Below the pieces are notes generated by a model. It was not told where the DNA came from and searched no databases. It worked only from the letters and a program-made list of their open reading frames with translations. A DNA stretch of 64,000 nucleotides from JBFHRE01 sp041746105 (GTDB taxonomy: Bacteria; Actinomycetota; Acidimicrobiia; Spongiisociales; ZC4RG35): assembly GCA_041746105.1 (NCBI GenBank), contig JBGTHP010000003.1, positions 1 through 64,000 of the forward strand. Direction: 5' to 3'. Position 1 is the first letter of the stretch. Each line of letters opens with the position of its first letter. The position numbers and the translations under genes are program-made. Positions 8,437-19,766 of this stretch are shown piece after piece.

Positions 8437-8768
8437 TTCATCCCGATCAGGCAGTCGTCGATGGCCATCGGATCGATCCTCCGAGGCGAGTATCGCATCT
8501 CTGGCGACGGCTCGAGCGGGACCGGGCCGCCGAGTCGGTTCTCGTCGTTTAGTTCTGGTTCGATCCCGACCAACGCCCTGTCGGGAGGCTGGAGCCAGCG
8601 GACTCCGATGGACGGCCGGCTGAAATCCGGTCGGAAGAGCGAGAACTGGCGACCGACGACCAGGCGGTCGATTCCGCGGTTGAGCGGAGACCAACTGTGC
8701 GATACTGCCTCGGAGTCGGCGCTCTCGCCCTCTTCGAGTGGCGAAACGCCCTCGTTGGTGTTTCTCAT
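8424..8768 (-). CDS. Hypothetical protein, 114 aa
   Basis: This ORF lies 31 bases downstream of the GH63 gene on the same strand and its composition looks protein-like, with an acidic N-terminus (SPLEEGESADSE) and a C-terminal half with RPDFSRPSIGVRWLQPPDR, IEPEL and PMAIDDCLIGMNYLG. I do not recognise a family. It has no clear ribosome site; a perfect 14-bp palindrome directly precedes the ATG. It overlaps the nnrE stop by 13 bases in convergent orientation. It may be expressed from the glycan-hydrolase operon, or it may be chance sequence filling the 364-base gap. Confidence 0.45.
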   Translation of the reverse strand: MRNTNEGVSPLEEGESADSEAVSHSWSPLNRGIDRLVVGRQFSLFRPDFSRPSIGVRWLQPPDRALVGIEPELNDENRLGGPVPLEPSPEMRYSPRRIDPMAIDDCLIGMNYLG

Positions 8769-8782
8769 GTGTTGTACAACAC
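8769..8782. promoter_or_regulatory. Perfect 14-bp palindrome before the 114-aa ORF
   Basis: GTGTTG-TA-CAACAC is a perfect dyad touching the ATG at 8768 (minus strand), between the GH63 stop and the small ORF. It could be an operator or chance; no second copy was found. Confidence 0.25.
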
Positions 8783-8799
8783 CGTCGGATCGAGATCGA

Positions 8800-11450
<2,651 letters not shown>

Positions 11451-11454
<4 letters not shown>

Positions 11455-13511
11455 CTCGAGGTGACCCCGTGCCAGGCGCGGAGCACCTCTGCCACGCTCC
11501 AGGCCTGCGCCACCGTTCCTCCCGGGGTGTGGGGCGGATCGCCGTCGCACACCTCCGAAATCGAACCGATCCCGGCCTCGGCGAGATGGAGCGGGATCGC
11601 GTCGAGAAACGAGAGGGCCGTCTCGGCATCGCCGTACACCCGATGGTGTGCAGTGACGAAGGGGCCCAGCAGCCACGGCCAGACGGTCCCCTGGTGGTAG
11701 GCACCGTCCCGTTCGAGCGGGCCTCCCCGGTAGCGGCCCCGGTACCCCGGCTCGGTAGGCCCGAGCGTTCGCAGCCCGGTGGGCGTGTAGAGGTTTCGGG
11801 CGCACACGTCGACCACCGCCCGCATCTGGTCGGGTTCCAGCGCCGAGTGACCAAGTGACACCGCCAGCAGCTGGTTGGGCCGAAGCCGGGGATCGTTGCC
11901 GTCGGGCCCGTCGATCACGTCGAAGCAGAATCCGAGCTCGTCGTTCCAGAAGCGTTTGAACGACGACTCGACTCGACTCGCAGCCTCGCCGAAGCGGGAG
12001 GCCTCCTCGCCGAGCAGTTCGGCGAGGGACTCGATGACCCTCAGACAGTGGTACCAGAGGGCGTTGACTTCGATCGGTTTGCCCATCCGAGGCGTCACCA
12101 CCCAGTCGCCGACCTTGGCGTCCATCCAGGTGAGTTGGATCCCCGGGTCGGAGGCCGCCAGCAGCCCGTCCTGGAGGTCCACCCCGATCCCGTGGCGGGT
12201 CCCGTTCAGGTGGTTGTCCACGATGTCGACGAGGACGGGCCAGAGGCGTCGCACCAGATCGTGGTCCCCGGTGAGCCCGGCGTACTCGCCGACGGCAGCC
12301 ACGAACCACAGCGTGGCGTCGACCGTGTTGTACTCGGGCGTCTCACCCCGATCGGGGAAGCGGTTCGGGATGAGCCCATCGACCACGAATCCAGCGAAGG
12401 TGGAGAGGACGGCGGCCGCATCCTGGAAGCGGCCGGCGGTCAACAACAGTCCCGGGAGAGCGATCATGGTGTCACGACCCCAATCCTCGAACCATGGATA
12501 TCCGGCGATCACCGTGGCGCCCTCACGGCCATCGCCCGATCGTTCCACAACGAACTGATCGGCGGCAAGGGTGAGACGGCGGATCCAGTCCGGCGATCGG
12601 TCGTGCCCGCCGAGCAGGGCGGCGTCTCTGCGCCGGCGCCGCTCGAGTGCGTCCTCGTGGATCTCCCCGCCTTCTACGCCGAGGCGGATCGTGACCGAGT
12701 AGCCCGGTTGGAGGCTCACATCGACGGTCGCCGCCAGCAGCGAATCGGTTGTGGCATCGAGCCCGCGATCTTCCTCGGCCTCGAGGAACTCGGCCTCGTA
12801 CCAGACGTGCCGGGGCTCGACACTGCCCGAGGAAGACGAGATGAAGATCGGGTCGGCGTCATCGAACGCTGCCACCGCCACTCCGGCTCCGCCGGAGGTC
12901 GAGCGGACGCCCATCTCCCAACCTCCCCGTGTCGTCTGGTGGAATGGCCGGTGCTCCACGAAGACATCCACCACGAGCCGGATCGGCTCGTCGCCTCGAT
13001 CGTGGTCGAATCGCACGTAGGACGTGTGCTCGCCGTGCTCCATCCACACTCTCTTCGTGAGACGGTTGGCACCAAGGGCGAACGTCCACTCGGGGATCGA
13101 GCCGTCGAGTCGGAACCGCTCGAGCCGCTCGAACCCCGCAGGATCGACCGGCTGGGTGCTGTCACGCCATCGGGACGAGAAGAGCGGGATTTGGTGGCCT
13201 GCGATCGTGGCTGTCTCGGCAATGCCGGCGACGAGCACCACACGGTCGACCGGTGGTCGTCGGGCGGCGACCAGGAGGCCGTGGTACCGGCGGGTCCGCA
13301 CACCTGCCACGGTCCCGGAGGCGAAGGAGCCCCGTCCGTTGGTCACGAGCCACTCGCTGGAGAAGTCTGCGATCCCGCCACGACCGAGCTCGATCGGAGC
13401 AGTGGAGCGGGCGGCGTCGGCCACAACTGTGAGATCCAGATCGGGTGGGCGTCGGGTACGGGGCACGAGATGGTCAACCGTGGTCAGCGTCGACTCGTCC
13501 TCAAGTGTCAC
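11451..13511 (-). CDS. Amylo-alpha-1,6-glucosidase / glycogen debranching enzyme (GH133-like)
   Basis: 686 aa from the GTG at 13511. The N-terminal GDE_N domain carries SSEWLVTNGRGSFASGTVAG and TRRYHGLLVAARRPP; the C-terminal amylo-glucosidase domain carries the hallmark AGYPWFEDWGRDTMIALPGL, then NTVDATLWFVAAVGEY, LTWMDAKVGDWVVTPR, and GAYHQGTVWPWLLGPF. The enzyme removes alpha-1,6 branch points in glycogen-type glucans. The GTG has AGGAAG immediately upstream, which is close for a ribosome site, so the exact start is uncertain. The frame runs 74 codons further upstream to 13733, but that part is arginine/proline-rich and does not resemble the family. It heads a two-gene minus-strand operon with the GH63 protein and so feeds glucose units toward the glucose-6-P genes nearby. 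Confidence 0.9.
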
Positions 13512-14031
13512 CTTCCTGACAGATGGCGGAGGCGCGGCGGTCCCCGTTGTTCGACTGTGACACTCTCGGGGCGGAGCAACCGTGAGCGAACCCCCGGCGA
13601 GGACCTGGGGCTGCTCTCCGACTGTCACTCGGCGCCACTCGTCAGTCGCTCGGGATCGGTGGAATGGTGGTGTATGCCGTGACTCGACAGCCCCTCGGTC
13701 TTCGGCCGCCTGCTCGAGGATTCCGCCGGCCACTTCTCACTCCGACCTGCCGAGGGCGCCGCTTCATCCCAACACTAGACGAGGCTCGTTGACGATCATC
13801 ACCCAGATCGAAGGGCCGGACGGACGCGCTCGCCATGGCGGAGGGAGCGCGAGGCCACTATCTCGGCAAGGAAACGTGCTCTGCATCTCAGAGCGTGAGC
13901 GTTGATATCCGTGGCGAGCAGGTGCGGATAAGAAGGGAGCCGACGTCGACTCCGGTGGGATCGCGCCTGGGGGTGCAATCGCTCGGGAATGATGTGGTGT
14001 TCGAGTCGGTTGGTGGCGTTGTGTGGCGAGT
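13512..14031. other. Intergenic region, no gene seen
   Basis: About 520 bases between the debranching enzyme start (minus) and the small membrane ORF. Reading frames here are short and have no recognisable protein features. It should contain the promoter of the debranching operon, but I see no convincing -35/-10 pair. Confidence 0.5.
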
Positions 14032-14208
14032 TCAGTGCAGCGCCCGCAGACCGATGCCTCCGAGCACGAGTAGGAACACACCTGCCATCAGGAGCCGAAC
14101 GTCGGGGCGTCGGCGAGTGGCGACGAGTCCGACGGCACCGGTCAGAAGAACGGCCACGAGCTGGATGATCACGGTCCGATCGTCGGAGGGAAGGAAGAAC
14201 TCGAGCAT
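14032..14208 (-). CDS. Small membrane protein, 58 aa (two predicted TM segments)
   Basis: The frame reads as a small integral membrane protein: a first hydrophobic segment (VIIQLVAVLLTGAVGLVA), a positive TRRRPDVR turn and a second segment (LLMAGVFLLVLGGIGL). Such an alternation is unlikely in a shadow frame. The ATG at 14208 has no obvious ribosome site and lies two bases from the proposed plsC start on the other strand, so at least one of the two starts may be wrong. Family unknown. Confidence 0.4.
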   Translation of the reverse strand: MLEFFLPSDDRTVIIQLVAVLLTGAVGLVATRRRPDVRLLMAGVFLLVLGGIGLRALH

Positions 14209-15130
14209 GAGATGGATCAGTTCGAGAAACGGCCAGCGTCCTGATGCTATTCCCGGGTCGGTCGTCGCGGTACGCCCCCGTTTTGTGGCCGACGGGTCGT
14301 GGGGGGAGGCGCTCCGGGCAAGCCTCGCCGCACCGTTGGTGTCACTGGCGACTGCTTCTCTCACCGCGTCAGCCCGGACCGACTCACCCGAAGACCTTCA
14401 CCGGCGGGAGCGAATGTTCGCGCGGTGGGCCGAATGGCTGGGACAGTTGCGAGTCGATGTGGACGGCGCCGGGCGGATCGACCCGCACGATCGGTACGTG
14501 GTCGTGGCGCTGCACGAGGGCCTCGCAGACGTCCTCGGGTTGCTGCGCTTGCCGCTGGGGTTGCGTTTCGCCGCCCGCGACGAGTTGTTCGACTGGCCGG
14601 GAGTAGGCAGGTATCTGTCTGCTGCCAGGCACGTACAGGTCGATACGACGCCGACGCGACATTCGACGCTTCGTCTCTTGAATCAGGTTTCGGAGGTGTT
14701 TGAGAGCGGGGACAGCCTGGTCGTGTTCGCTCAGGGATCGATCCTTGGTGTCGAGGTGGCGTTTCAGCCGGGTGCGATGATCTTGGCGCGCCGGTTCCAG
14801 CGCCCGTTGCTGCCGGTGGTGCTCACCGGTTCGCACCGGGTGTGGGAGCATCCGTATGGGTCGACCTTGCGGTTCGGTCAAAAGATCTCGGTGACAGTGC
14901 TCGATCCGATTCCTCCGGTGGAAATGTCGGCGGCTTCGTTCCGGGCGTTGGAACGGGAGATGAAACGGGTGGCACTCGGCGAGGCGATGGCCCCGGTGAG
15001 GAGGTACCGCCCGGAGAGGGATGGATGGTGGGACGGCTACCCCTTTGAGATCGACCCCGACTTCGCCGACGTCAAGACGCTGGTGGACGCCCATCGGAAC
15101 GCACCGGAGTGTCGAATCGACACAGATTGA
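14207..15130 (+). CDS. 1-acyl-glycerol-3-phosphate acyltransferase family protein (PlsC-like)
   Basis: 307 aa from ATG 14207, which follows AAGGAAG at 14191-14197. The acyltransferase block I is ALHEGLADVLG (HX4D with H and D in place); block III appears as VFAQGSILGVEVAFQPGAMI, where the usual FPEGTRS reads FAQGSIL, and block IV as PLLPVVLTGS. This supports transfer of an acyl group to a lysophospholipid or other glycerol-phosphate acceptor at the membrane. Substituted block III residues mean the acceptor or even activity is uncertain. GTG 14285 is an alternative start that would remove the overlap with the small minus-strand ORF. The frame upstream of 14207 is noncoding. Confidence 0.75.
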   Translation: MRWISSRNGQRPDAIPGSVVAVRPRFVADGSWGEALRASLAAPLVSLATASLTASARTDSPEDLHRRERMFARWAEWLGQLRVDVDGAGRIDPHDRYVVVALHEGLADVLGLLRLPLGLRFAARDELFDWPGVGRYLSAARHVQVDTTPTRHSTLRLLNQVSEVFESGDSLVVFAQGSILGVEVAFQPGAMILARRFQRPLLPVVLTGSHRVWEHPYGSTLRFGQKISVTVLDPIPPVEMSAASFRALEREMKRVALGEAMAPVRRYRPERDGWWDGYPFEIDPDFADVKTLVDAHRNAPECRIDTD

Positions 15131-15191
15131 AGCCATCGAACTACGGGCAGGTTGTACGGGCAGAGACGCCGACGAGACCGAGGACTGCGAC

Positions 15192-15740
15192 ATGGCCCGC
15201 GTACCGATCCACGACCTGACTTCTGCGCCGGAGGCGAGCCGCGCCGCCCTCGCGCGACAGACCCAACGCATCGGTCGCACCCTCAACATCTTCGGGGCGA
15301 TGGCGAACGCTCCAGCGTTGATCGGGATGTACGACGCGGTGGAGAGTCTGCTGGCATCGGAGTCGTCGCTCGGTGAGCCGGCCCGGCAGGCGATTCATCT
15401 CACCGTCGCCGCCGTCAATGCGTGCGACTACTGCCAGGCGGCCTATTCGGGTGCAGCTCGGGCTCAGGGCTTCACTCTCGAGCAGACCATCGAGATCCGT
15501 CAGGGCTTCGTCTCTGGCCGTGATGATTTGACGGCGTTACTCACGGTGGCCCGGGCGGTGGCTGATGGTCGCGGCCACGTCGATCAGGGGACCTGGGATG
15601 CCGCACGCGCGGCGGGCTGGGGTGACCAACAGATCCTGGAGATCTACGCCGAGGTCATCCGGACGCTGCTCACCAACTACTTCAACCACCTGGTGGACAC
15701 CGATCTCGATCTCAATCCGGCCCCTCCCGTGGAGCGGTGA
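15192..15740 (+). CDS. Carboxymuconolactone decarboxylase / AhpD-like protein
   Basis: 182 aa. CMD superfamily with a redox CDYC motif in AVNACDYCQAAYSG, preceded by the helix RQAIHLTVAA. In AhpD the residue four after the second cysteine is a histidine; here it is tyrosine, so proton relay differs from AhpD. Proteins of this type act as peroxidase-linked thiol proteins. The start ATG 15192 gives MARVPIHDL, a typical beginning; the longer upstream frame overlaps the plsC end. It uses ordinary cysteines, unlike the UGA-containing relative at 6604-7593. A palindromic operator candidate lies just downstream, in front of the next genes. Confidence 0.85.
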   Translation: MARVPIHDLTSAPEASRAALARQTQRIGRTLNIFGAMANAPALIGMYDAVESLLASESSLGEPARQAIHLTVAAVNACDYCQAAYSGAARAQGFTLEQTIEIRQGFVSGRDDLTALLTVARAVADGRGHVDQGTWDAARAAGWGDQQILEIYAEVIRTLLTNYFNHLVDTDLDLNPAPPVER

Positions 15741-15759
15741 CCTCCTGCAACGTCCGTTC

Positions 15760-15775
15760 TGTCGGTGTACCGACA
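15760..15775. promoter_or_regulatory. Candidate operator TGTCGG-N4-CCGACA (site 1)
   Basis: A perfect inverted repeat with spacer TGTA, extended by one more C/G pair on each side, centred about 87 bases upstream of the ATG at 15855. A looser dyad GTCGG-N6-CCGAC follows at 15823-15838. The same core recurs near 16931, 24754 and 28329 and in a variant near 32743. Confidence 0.6.
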
Positions 15776-15854
15776 GTCCTGGCAGTACCGCCGGGTGGCG
15801 GCCGGTTGCAGGTGACATGAACGTCGGCGACCGCCGACCGATAAAGGAGTCTTC

Positions 15855-16019
15855 ATGACCTTCGGAGTGCTACCAGCATTTGTGATGACGGTCGACCACG
15901 GTCAGGTGGCGCCTGCCGCTGCCGGCGTGTTCGGCTCCAAGAGGGGTGGGATGACCCCGGTGGGGATGATCGCCGGACACGGCTTCGTCGTGGCGGGGGT
16001 GTACTCGTGGCGTTCTTGA
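15855..16019 (+). CDS. Hypothetical 54-aa protein coupled to DUF427 gene
   Basis: A short ORF with a strong ribosome site (AAAGGAG at 15843-15849, five bases before the ATG). It starts MTFGVLPAFVMTVDHG and ends AGVYSWRS, with glycine-rich GSKRGGMTPVGMIAGHGF between. No family is recognised. Its last 13 bases overlap the GTG start of the DUF427 gene, so it could be a true gene or a leader that couples translation. The site 1 palindrome is upstream. Confidence 0.5.
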   Translation: MTFGVLPAFVMTVDHGQVAPAAAGVFGSKRGGMTPVGMIAGHGFVVAGVYSWRS

Positions 16020-16339
16020 ACCGCCTCGGCTCTGGCGGTGGCGATCGGCGCAGAGCGGTCGCCGGTTCGACCACCCTCGCCGAGTCCGCCGAGACCGTCA
16101 GGCTCGAGGGCAACCACTATTTCCCACCGGACTCGGTCGACTGGACCAGGCTCGAACGGAGCAGACAAACGAGCGTATGCCCATGGAAGGGTGTCGCCAC
16201 CTACTACGACGTGGTCGACGGCGACCGACGGTTCTCGGCGGCGGCGTGGGTTTATGAGGATCCGAGTAGCGCCGCCAACCAGATCAAGGGTCATGTGGCG
16301 TTTTGGCGAGGGGTCGAGGTCCGGTCGGGCACCGAGTGA
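16007..16339 (+). CDS. DUF427 domain protein, single domain
   Basis: 110 aa. The C-terminal 80 residues match DUF427: GNHYFPPDSVDWTRLE, then CPWKGVATYYDVV and AAWVYEDPSSAANQIKGHVAFW, the block most conserved in the family. Function of DUF427 is not established. The N-terminus (LNRLGSGGGDRRRAVAGS) is not part of the family and the GTG start at 16007 is used here because no other start gives the full domain. A strong hairpin follows at 16519-16546. A second, two-domain DUF427 protein occurs at 25916-26701. Confidence 0.8.
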   Translation: MAFLNRLGSGGGDRRRAVAGSTTLAESAETVRLEGNHYFPPDSVDWTRLERSRQTSVCPWKGVATYYDVVDGDRRFSAAAWVYEDPSSAANQIKGHVAFWRGVEVRSGTE

Positions 16340-16518
16340 ACCCTCGAGCGCGCGACTGTGGCGGCACTCCACCGTAAACATGGGGGTCGCGGTCCGCCGA
16401 CCGGGAGGCGGTGTCGGAGTTGGCGGGAGGAGAACCCAGTGATGCCGGCGGGACCTCGCCGAGTTGGTCACGACCGATGACGTCAAGGCCGGTGCATCCC
16501 ACCATCGAAACCCGTGGG

Positions 16519-16546
16519 CTCGGCCCCGCCATCCGGCGGGGCCGAG
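16519..16546. terminator. Strong GC hairpin between convergent genes
   Basis: CTCGGCCCCGCC, loop ATCC, GGCGGGGCCGAG: a perfect 12-bp stem 180 bases after the DUF427 stop and 70 bases past the end of the minus-strand 86-aa gene. There is no T-tract, so it may act as a bidirectional barrier or RNA stabiliser rather than a classical terminator. Confidence 0.6.
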
Positions 16547-16616
16547 TGTCGGGCCGGCAGCGTTACCAACCAGGGCGCATCTGCCACCAGAGTGGCAGCA
16601 GTGCCGTCTGATCGGG

Positions 16617-16877
16617 TCAGACCGGGTGGTAGGGGGTCGTCAGACGGCGACGGAGCTCACCCAGGTCGGTCGGCGACGGCGGGCGGGTCTGGTCGAACCA
16701 GTGGTGAAGGGCCTGCCGGCAGGATATTCCGATGGACTGGTTGCGGATGATCTCCATACAGATGGCGGCGATGTCGAGATCCGTCGGGCTGCCATCGGCC
16801 CAGGCCCGGGCGATGAGCGGGAGCACGTCGGCCAGCCGCTCGTCGTTGAGCGATTCTTCGAGTTCGACAGTGGTCAT
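16617..16877 (-). CDS. Hypothetical protein, 86 aa
   Basis: The ATG at 16877 has a near-ideal ribosome site (AGGAGGTAACCC). The product is acidic and helical-looking: MTTVELEESLNDERLADVLP, then DLDIAAICMEIIRNQS and a C-terminal HHWFDQTRPPSPTDLGEL. No family is recognised. The same leader pattern AGGAGGTAACC occurs before the 305-aa membrane protein at 24682, and both genes have the TGTCGG palindrome upstream, so they may belong to one regulon. Confidence 0.7.
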   Translation of the reverse strand: MTTVELEESLNDERLADVLPLIARAWADGSPTDLDIAAICMEIIRNQSIGISCRQALHHWFDQTRPPSPTDLGELRRRLTTPYHPV

Positions 16878-16930
16878 TGGGTTACCTCCTGGTCGGGACA
16901 ACCCCGCGGGTTGCATGTTTCGTTCCGGAG

Positions 16931-16946
16931 TGTCGGCTCGCCGACG
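16931..16946. promoter_or_regulatory. Candidate operator TGTCGG-N4-CCGACG (site 2)
   Basis: Eleven of the twelve arm bases match the perfect palindrome of sites 1, 3 and 4; the spacer is CTCG. It is centred about 61 bases upstream of the ATG at 16877 (minus strand). Confidence 0.5.
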
Positions 16947-17157
16947 GTCATGGCGGGCGCCGGAGACATCCAGCCAGTGATCTCAGACGGGAAAGTCCGG
17001 GCCTCTGTTCGCCCGCCGGGCGCCGAAACCGTCGGAGGCGAGCGCGATGACGGCACGACGTCGCCCAAGTGTTCCCTCATCGCACGAAACAGTCGGGCGA
17101 AGGTCGGATGTCAGACAATGTGGGCATGGACAGCCGGCTGGGGAGGTTCTCCCGCCC

Positions 17158-18441
17158 ATGCTCGACGTCCATCTCCGCGATCGCACCCGAGCGGATCAGG
17201 TCAACTTCGACGAGCTTCGGGCCGCGGTGGTCGAGCCCGCAGTGTCGGGGTACAGCGTGGGGCTCGAGATCGAGGCCTTCCCAATGGGCCTCTCGGGGGA
17301 TCGGCTGAGCATCGGCGACGTTGCTGCCCGGTTGGGGTGGCCGCAAGAGTCGTCGGGGGATCCGCACATCACTGTGGGCACCGCCGGCGTCGGATTCGAA
17401 CCGGGCGGCCAGATCGAGGTATCCACACCCCCCTCGGCGTCGATCTCGGAGTCGATCGACGCTCAGATCCGGGCATGGGAAGCGGTGAGCGATCTGGTGT
17501 CCTCCAGGCTGGTCTTCGTCGGGCTTGACCTGTGGAATCGCGCAGAGCGGGTCCCGCTGCAGTTGGCTGCACCGCGTTACCCCGCAATGGGCCGCTATTT
17601 CGCCTCCCGCTCCCGGTGGGGGCAGGTGATGATGAAACATACTGCCTCGGTACAGATCAACCTGGACGGCGGCGGAACACAGCTGGCAGGTCGAGTCGCC
17701 GTCGCCCAGGCGCTGGCACCGTTCATCACGGCCTCGTTCTCGGCCAGTCCCGGCCCGACGGCACACTCAGACCGGGCTCGTGTGTGGCAGCGGCTCGACC
17801 CGACCCGCACCGGCTTCCTCGACCTGAGCGACGGGGTCGCCTGCGCCATGTGGTCGAAAGCGATGCGGGCCGACGTCCTGGTCGTACGACGCCCCGACGG
17901 ATGGCACCCAGGGCGACCGGGATTCTCCTATGCCAATTGGCTCGAACGCGGCCACTCCGTGTGGGGGCAGCCGGAGTCCGACGATCTCCGCTACCACCTC
18001 ACGACGCTGTTCCCGGAAGTGCGTCCCCGTCACGGCACCCTGGAAATCCGCAGTCCGGACTCCTTGCCCTTGCGCTGGCTGCCGGCTCTGGTGGTGCTTG
18101 TTGCCGCCGCCGTGTACGACGACGCAGCGGGACCGGAGATCGGTGAGCTGGTGAGCCGCCATCCGCTCCCGAGGCTGTGGTGGCGGGCCGCGGTCGACGG
18201 GCTCGACGACACGACGATCGCGTCGGTTGCCCGGCAAGTGTGGCTTAGGGCGCTCGAGGCTGCCAGGGCGATGACTCCGGCCATCGACACCCCGCACCTC
18301 GACACTGCCGAGGCCTTCGTCGAGCGGTTCGTGCTGACCTCTTTGGCACCGGCCGCTGAGCTGCGAGCCTCGCTCGCCCGCGGCGCCGTGCACGGATTGG
18401 ACTGGGCGAGCTTCAACCCCTCAACGAACGGAGAACCATGA
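17158..18441 (+). CDS. egtA: Glutamate--cysteine ligase EgtA
   Basis: 427 aa. Joins glutamate and cysteine to give gamma-glutamylcysteine, the sulfur donor for ergothioneine synthesis. The GCS2-type active site begins with SVGLEIEAFP; later blocks include GFEPGGQIEVSTPP, MKHTASVQINLD and RHGTLEIRSPDSLPLRW. The start is ATG 17158, 11 bases after GGGGAGG; the longer upstream frame is not conserved. The 3' end overlaps egtB by ATGA. Position at the head of egtABCD makes EgtA the correct assignment over a glutathione enzyme. Confidence 0.92.
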   Translation: MLDVHLRDRTRADQVNFDELRAAVVEPAVSGYSVGLEIEAFPMGLSGDRLSIGDVAARLGWPQESSGDPHITVGTAGVGFEPGGQIEVSTPPSASISESIDAQIRAWEAVSDLVSSRLVFVGLDLWNRAERVPLQLAAPRYPAMGRYFASRSRWGQVMMKHTASVQINLDGGGTQLAGRVAVAQALAPFITASFSASPGPTAHSDRARVWQRLDPTRTGFLDLSDGVACAMWSKAMRADVLVVRRPDGWHPGRPGFSYANWLERGHSVWGQPESDDLRYHLTTLFPEVRPRHGTLEIRSPDSLPLRWLPALVVLVAAAVYDDAAGPEIGELVSRHPLPRLWWRAAVDGLDDTTIASVARQVWLRALEAARAMTPAIDTPHLDTAEAFVERFVLTSLAPAAELRASLARGAVHGLDWASFNPSTNGEP

Positions 18442-19766
18442 CCGTCAATACCCTCGACGCTCGCCGCGGGCTCCTCGAGCGCCGCCTGGACGAGATTCGC
18501 GAGCGGACGCTCCGCTTGATCGATCCCCTCGACGAGGATGCCCTCGAACGACAGCACCAAACGATCATGAGCCCCCTCATCTGGGATGTGGGTCATGTCG
18601 GCAACTTCGAAGAGCTGTGGCTGCTGCGAATCCTCGATGACAGAATCCCACACGACGAACGCCTCGACCACGTGTACAACCCGTTCGAAAACCCTCGATG
18701 GTGTCGGGGCGATCTCGACCTTCTTCATCGCCGGGAGGCCCTGGAGTATCTCGCCGACGTGCGGGGTGAGGCGCTGGCCGTCCTTCGTCGCCGTCCGTTC
18801 GATCCCGACGACCGACTGGTGCGGGACGGGTACGTCTTCGACATGGTCGTCCAGCACGAGGCCCAGCATCAAGAGACGATGCTCCAGGCGCTCGACCTCC
18901 GACCCGATCTCGCTCCCTATCCACGGTTACAGAGGCAGCGTCGGCGGACTCGCCAGGTCGACGACGACGCCACTGTGATCGTCCCTGCCGGTCCCTTCGT
19001 GATGGGCACCGACGACCGTGCCAGCGCCTACGACAACGAACGTCCTGCCCACAGGGTCGACGTTCCCGGGTTCCGGATCGACCGGTTCCCGGTGACGGTA
19101 CGCCGCTTCGCCGGGTTCGTGGCCGCCGGCGGTTATCGGGCCGCCGAATGGTGGTCGCCGGAGGGCCGCGCCTGGCTCGACGAGACCGGGCACACGGCAC
19201 CGCAGGGTTGGCTCCCGTCGGTGGACGATGGGTGGCTGGTCCGGCGTTTCGGTCACGTCCTTCCCCTCGACCCGCTCGAGCCAGTTCAGCACGTGTCGTT
19301 CTACGAGGCCGAGGCATTCGTCCGGTGGGCCGGCGGCAGACTCCCGACGGAACAGGAGTGGGAAAAGGCCGCCGTGTTCGACCCTGCCACGGGAACCAGT
19401 CGCCGCTATCCGTGGGGCAACCAGCCGCCGCAACCACACCACGCCAACCTCGACCACCGAGCCTGGGGCCCGATGCCGGTAGGCAGCTTCCCGGCAGGCC
19501 GGTCGCCGCTCGGGGTCGAGCAGATGGTCGGAGACACCTACGAGTGGACTTCGTCGCACTTCCTGCCGTATCCGGGATATGCCACGTTCCCGTACCCGGA
19601 ATACTCGGAGGTGTTCTTTGGCACCGACTACCGGGTGCTGCGGGGTGCCTCCTGGGCAACATCACCCCTGGTGGCGCGGGCGAGCTTCCGCAACTGGGAC
19701 TACCCGATCCGGCGGCAGATCTTCGCCGGGTTCCGTGTCGCCTGGGATTCGAAGGATGTCCGCTGA
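18438..19766 (+). CDS. egtB: Ergothioneine synthase EgtB (non-haem iron sulfoxide synthase)
   Basis: 442 aa, with an N-terminal DinB_2 domain and C-terminal formylglycine-generating-enzyme-like domain. It couples gamma-glutamylcysteine to hercynine with oxygen. The three iron-ligand histidines are seen as H53 in GHVGNFEEL and H140/H144 in QHEAQHQE. The C-terminal part holds PAGPFVMGTDD, the RLPTEQEWEKAA core and FRNWDYPIRRQIFAGFR. It overlaps both neighbours (ATGA with egtA, TGATG with egtC), so the four genes are translated as one unit. Confidence 0.95.
   Translation: MTVNTLDARRGLLERRLDEIRERTLRLIDPLDEDALERQHQTIMSPLIWDVGHVGNFEELWLLRILDDRIPHDERLDHVYNPFENPRWCRGDLDLLHRREALEYLADVRGEALAVLRRRPFDPDDRLVRDGYVFDMVVQHEAQHQETMLQALDLRPDLAPYPRLQRQRRRTRQVDDDATVIVPAGPFVMGTDDRASAYDNERPAHRVDVPGFRIDRFPVTVRRFAGFVAAGGYRAAEWWSPEGRAWLDETGHTAPQGWLPSVDDGWLVRRFGHVLPLDPLEPVQHVSFYEAEAFVRWAGGRLPTEQEWEKAAVFDPATGTSRRYPWGNQPPQPHHANLDHRAWGPMPVGSFPAGRSPLGVEQMVGDTYEWTSSHFLPYPGYATFPYPEYSEVFFGTDYRVLRGASWATSPLVARASFRNWDYPIRRQIFAGFRVAWDSKDVR

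Noticed and set aside
15192..15740. Second CMD/AhpD gene as another selenoprotein
   Set aside because: It has ordinary CDYC codons and no in-frame UGA.
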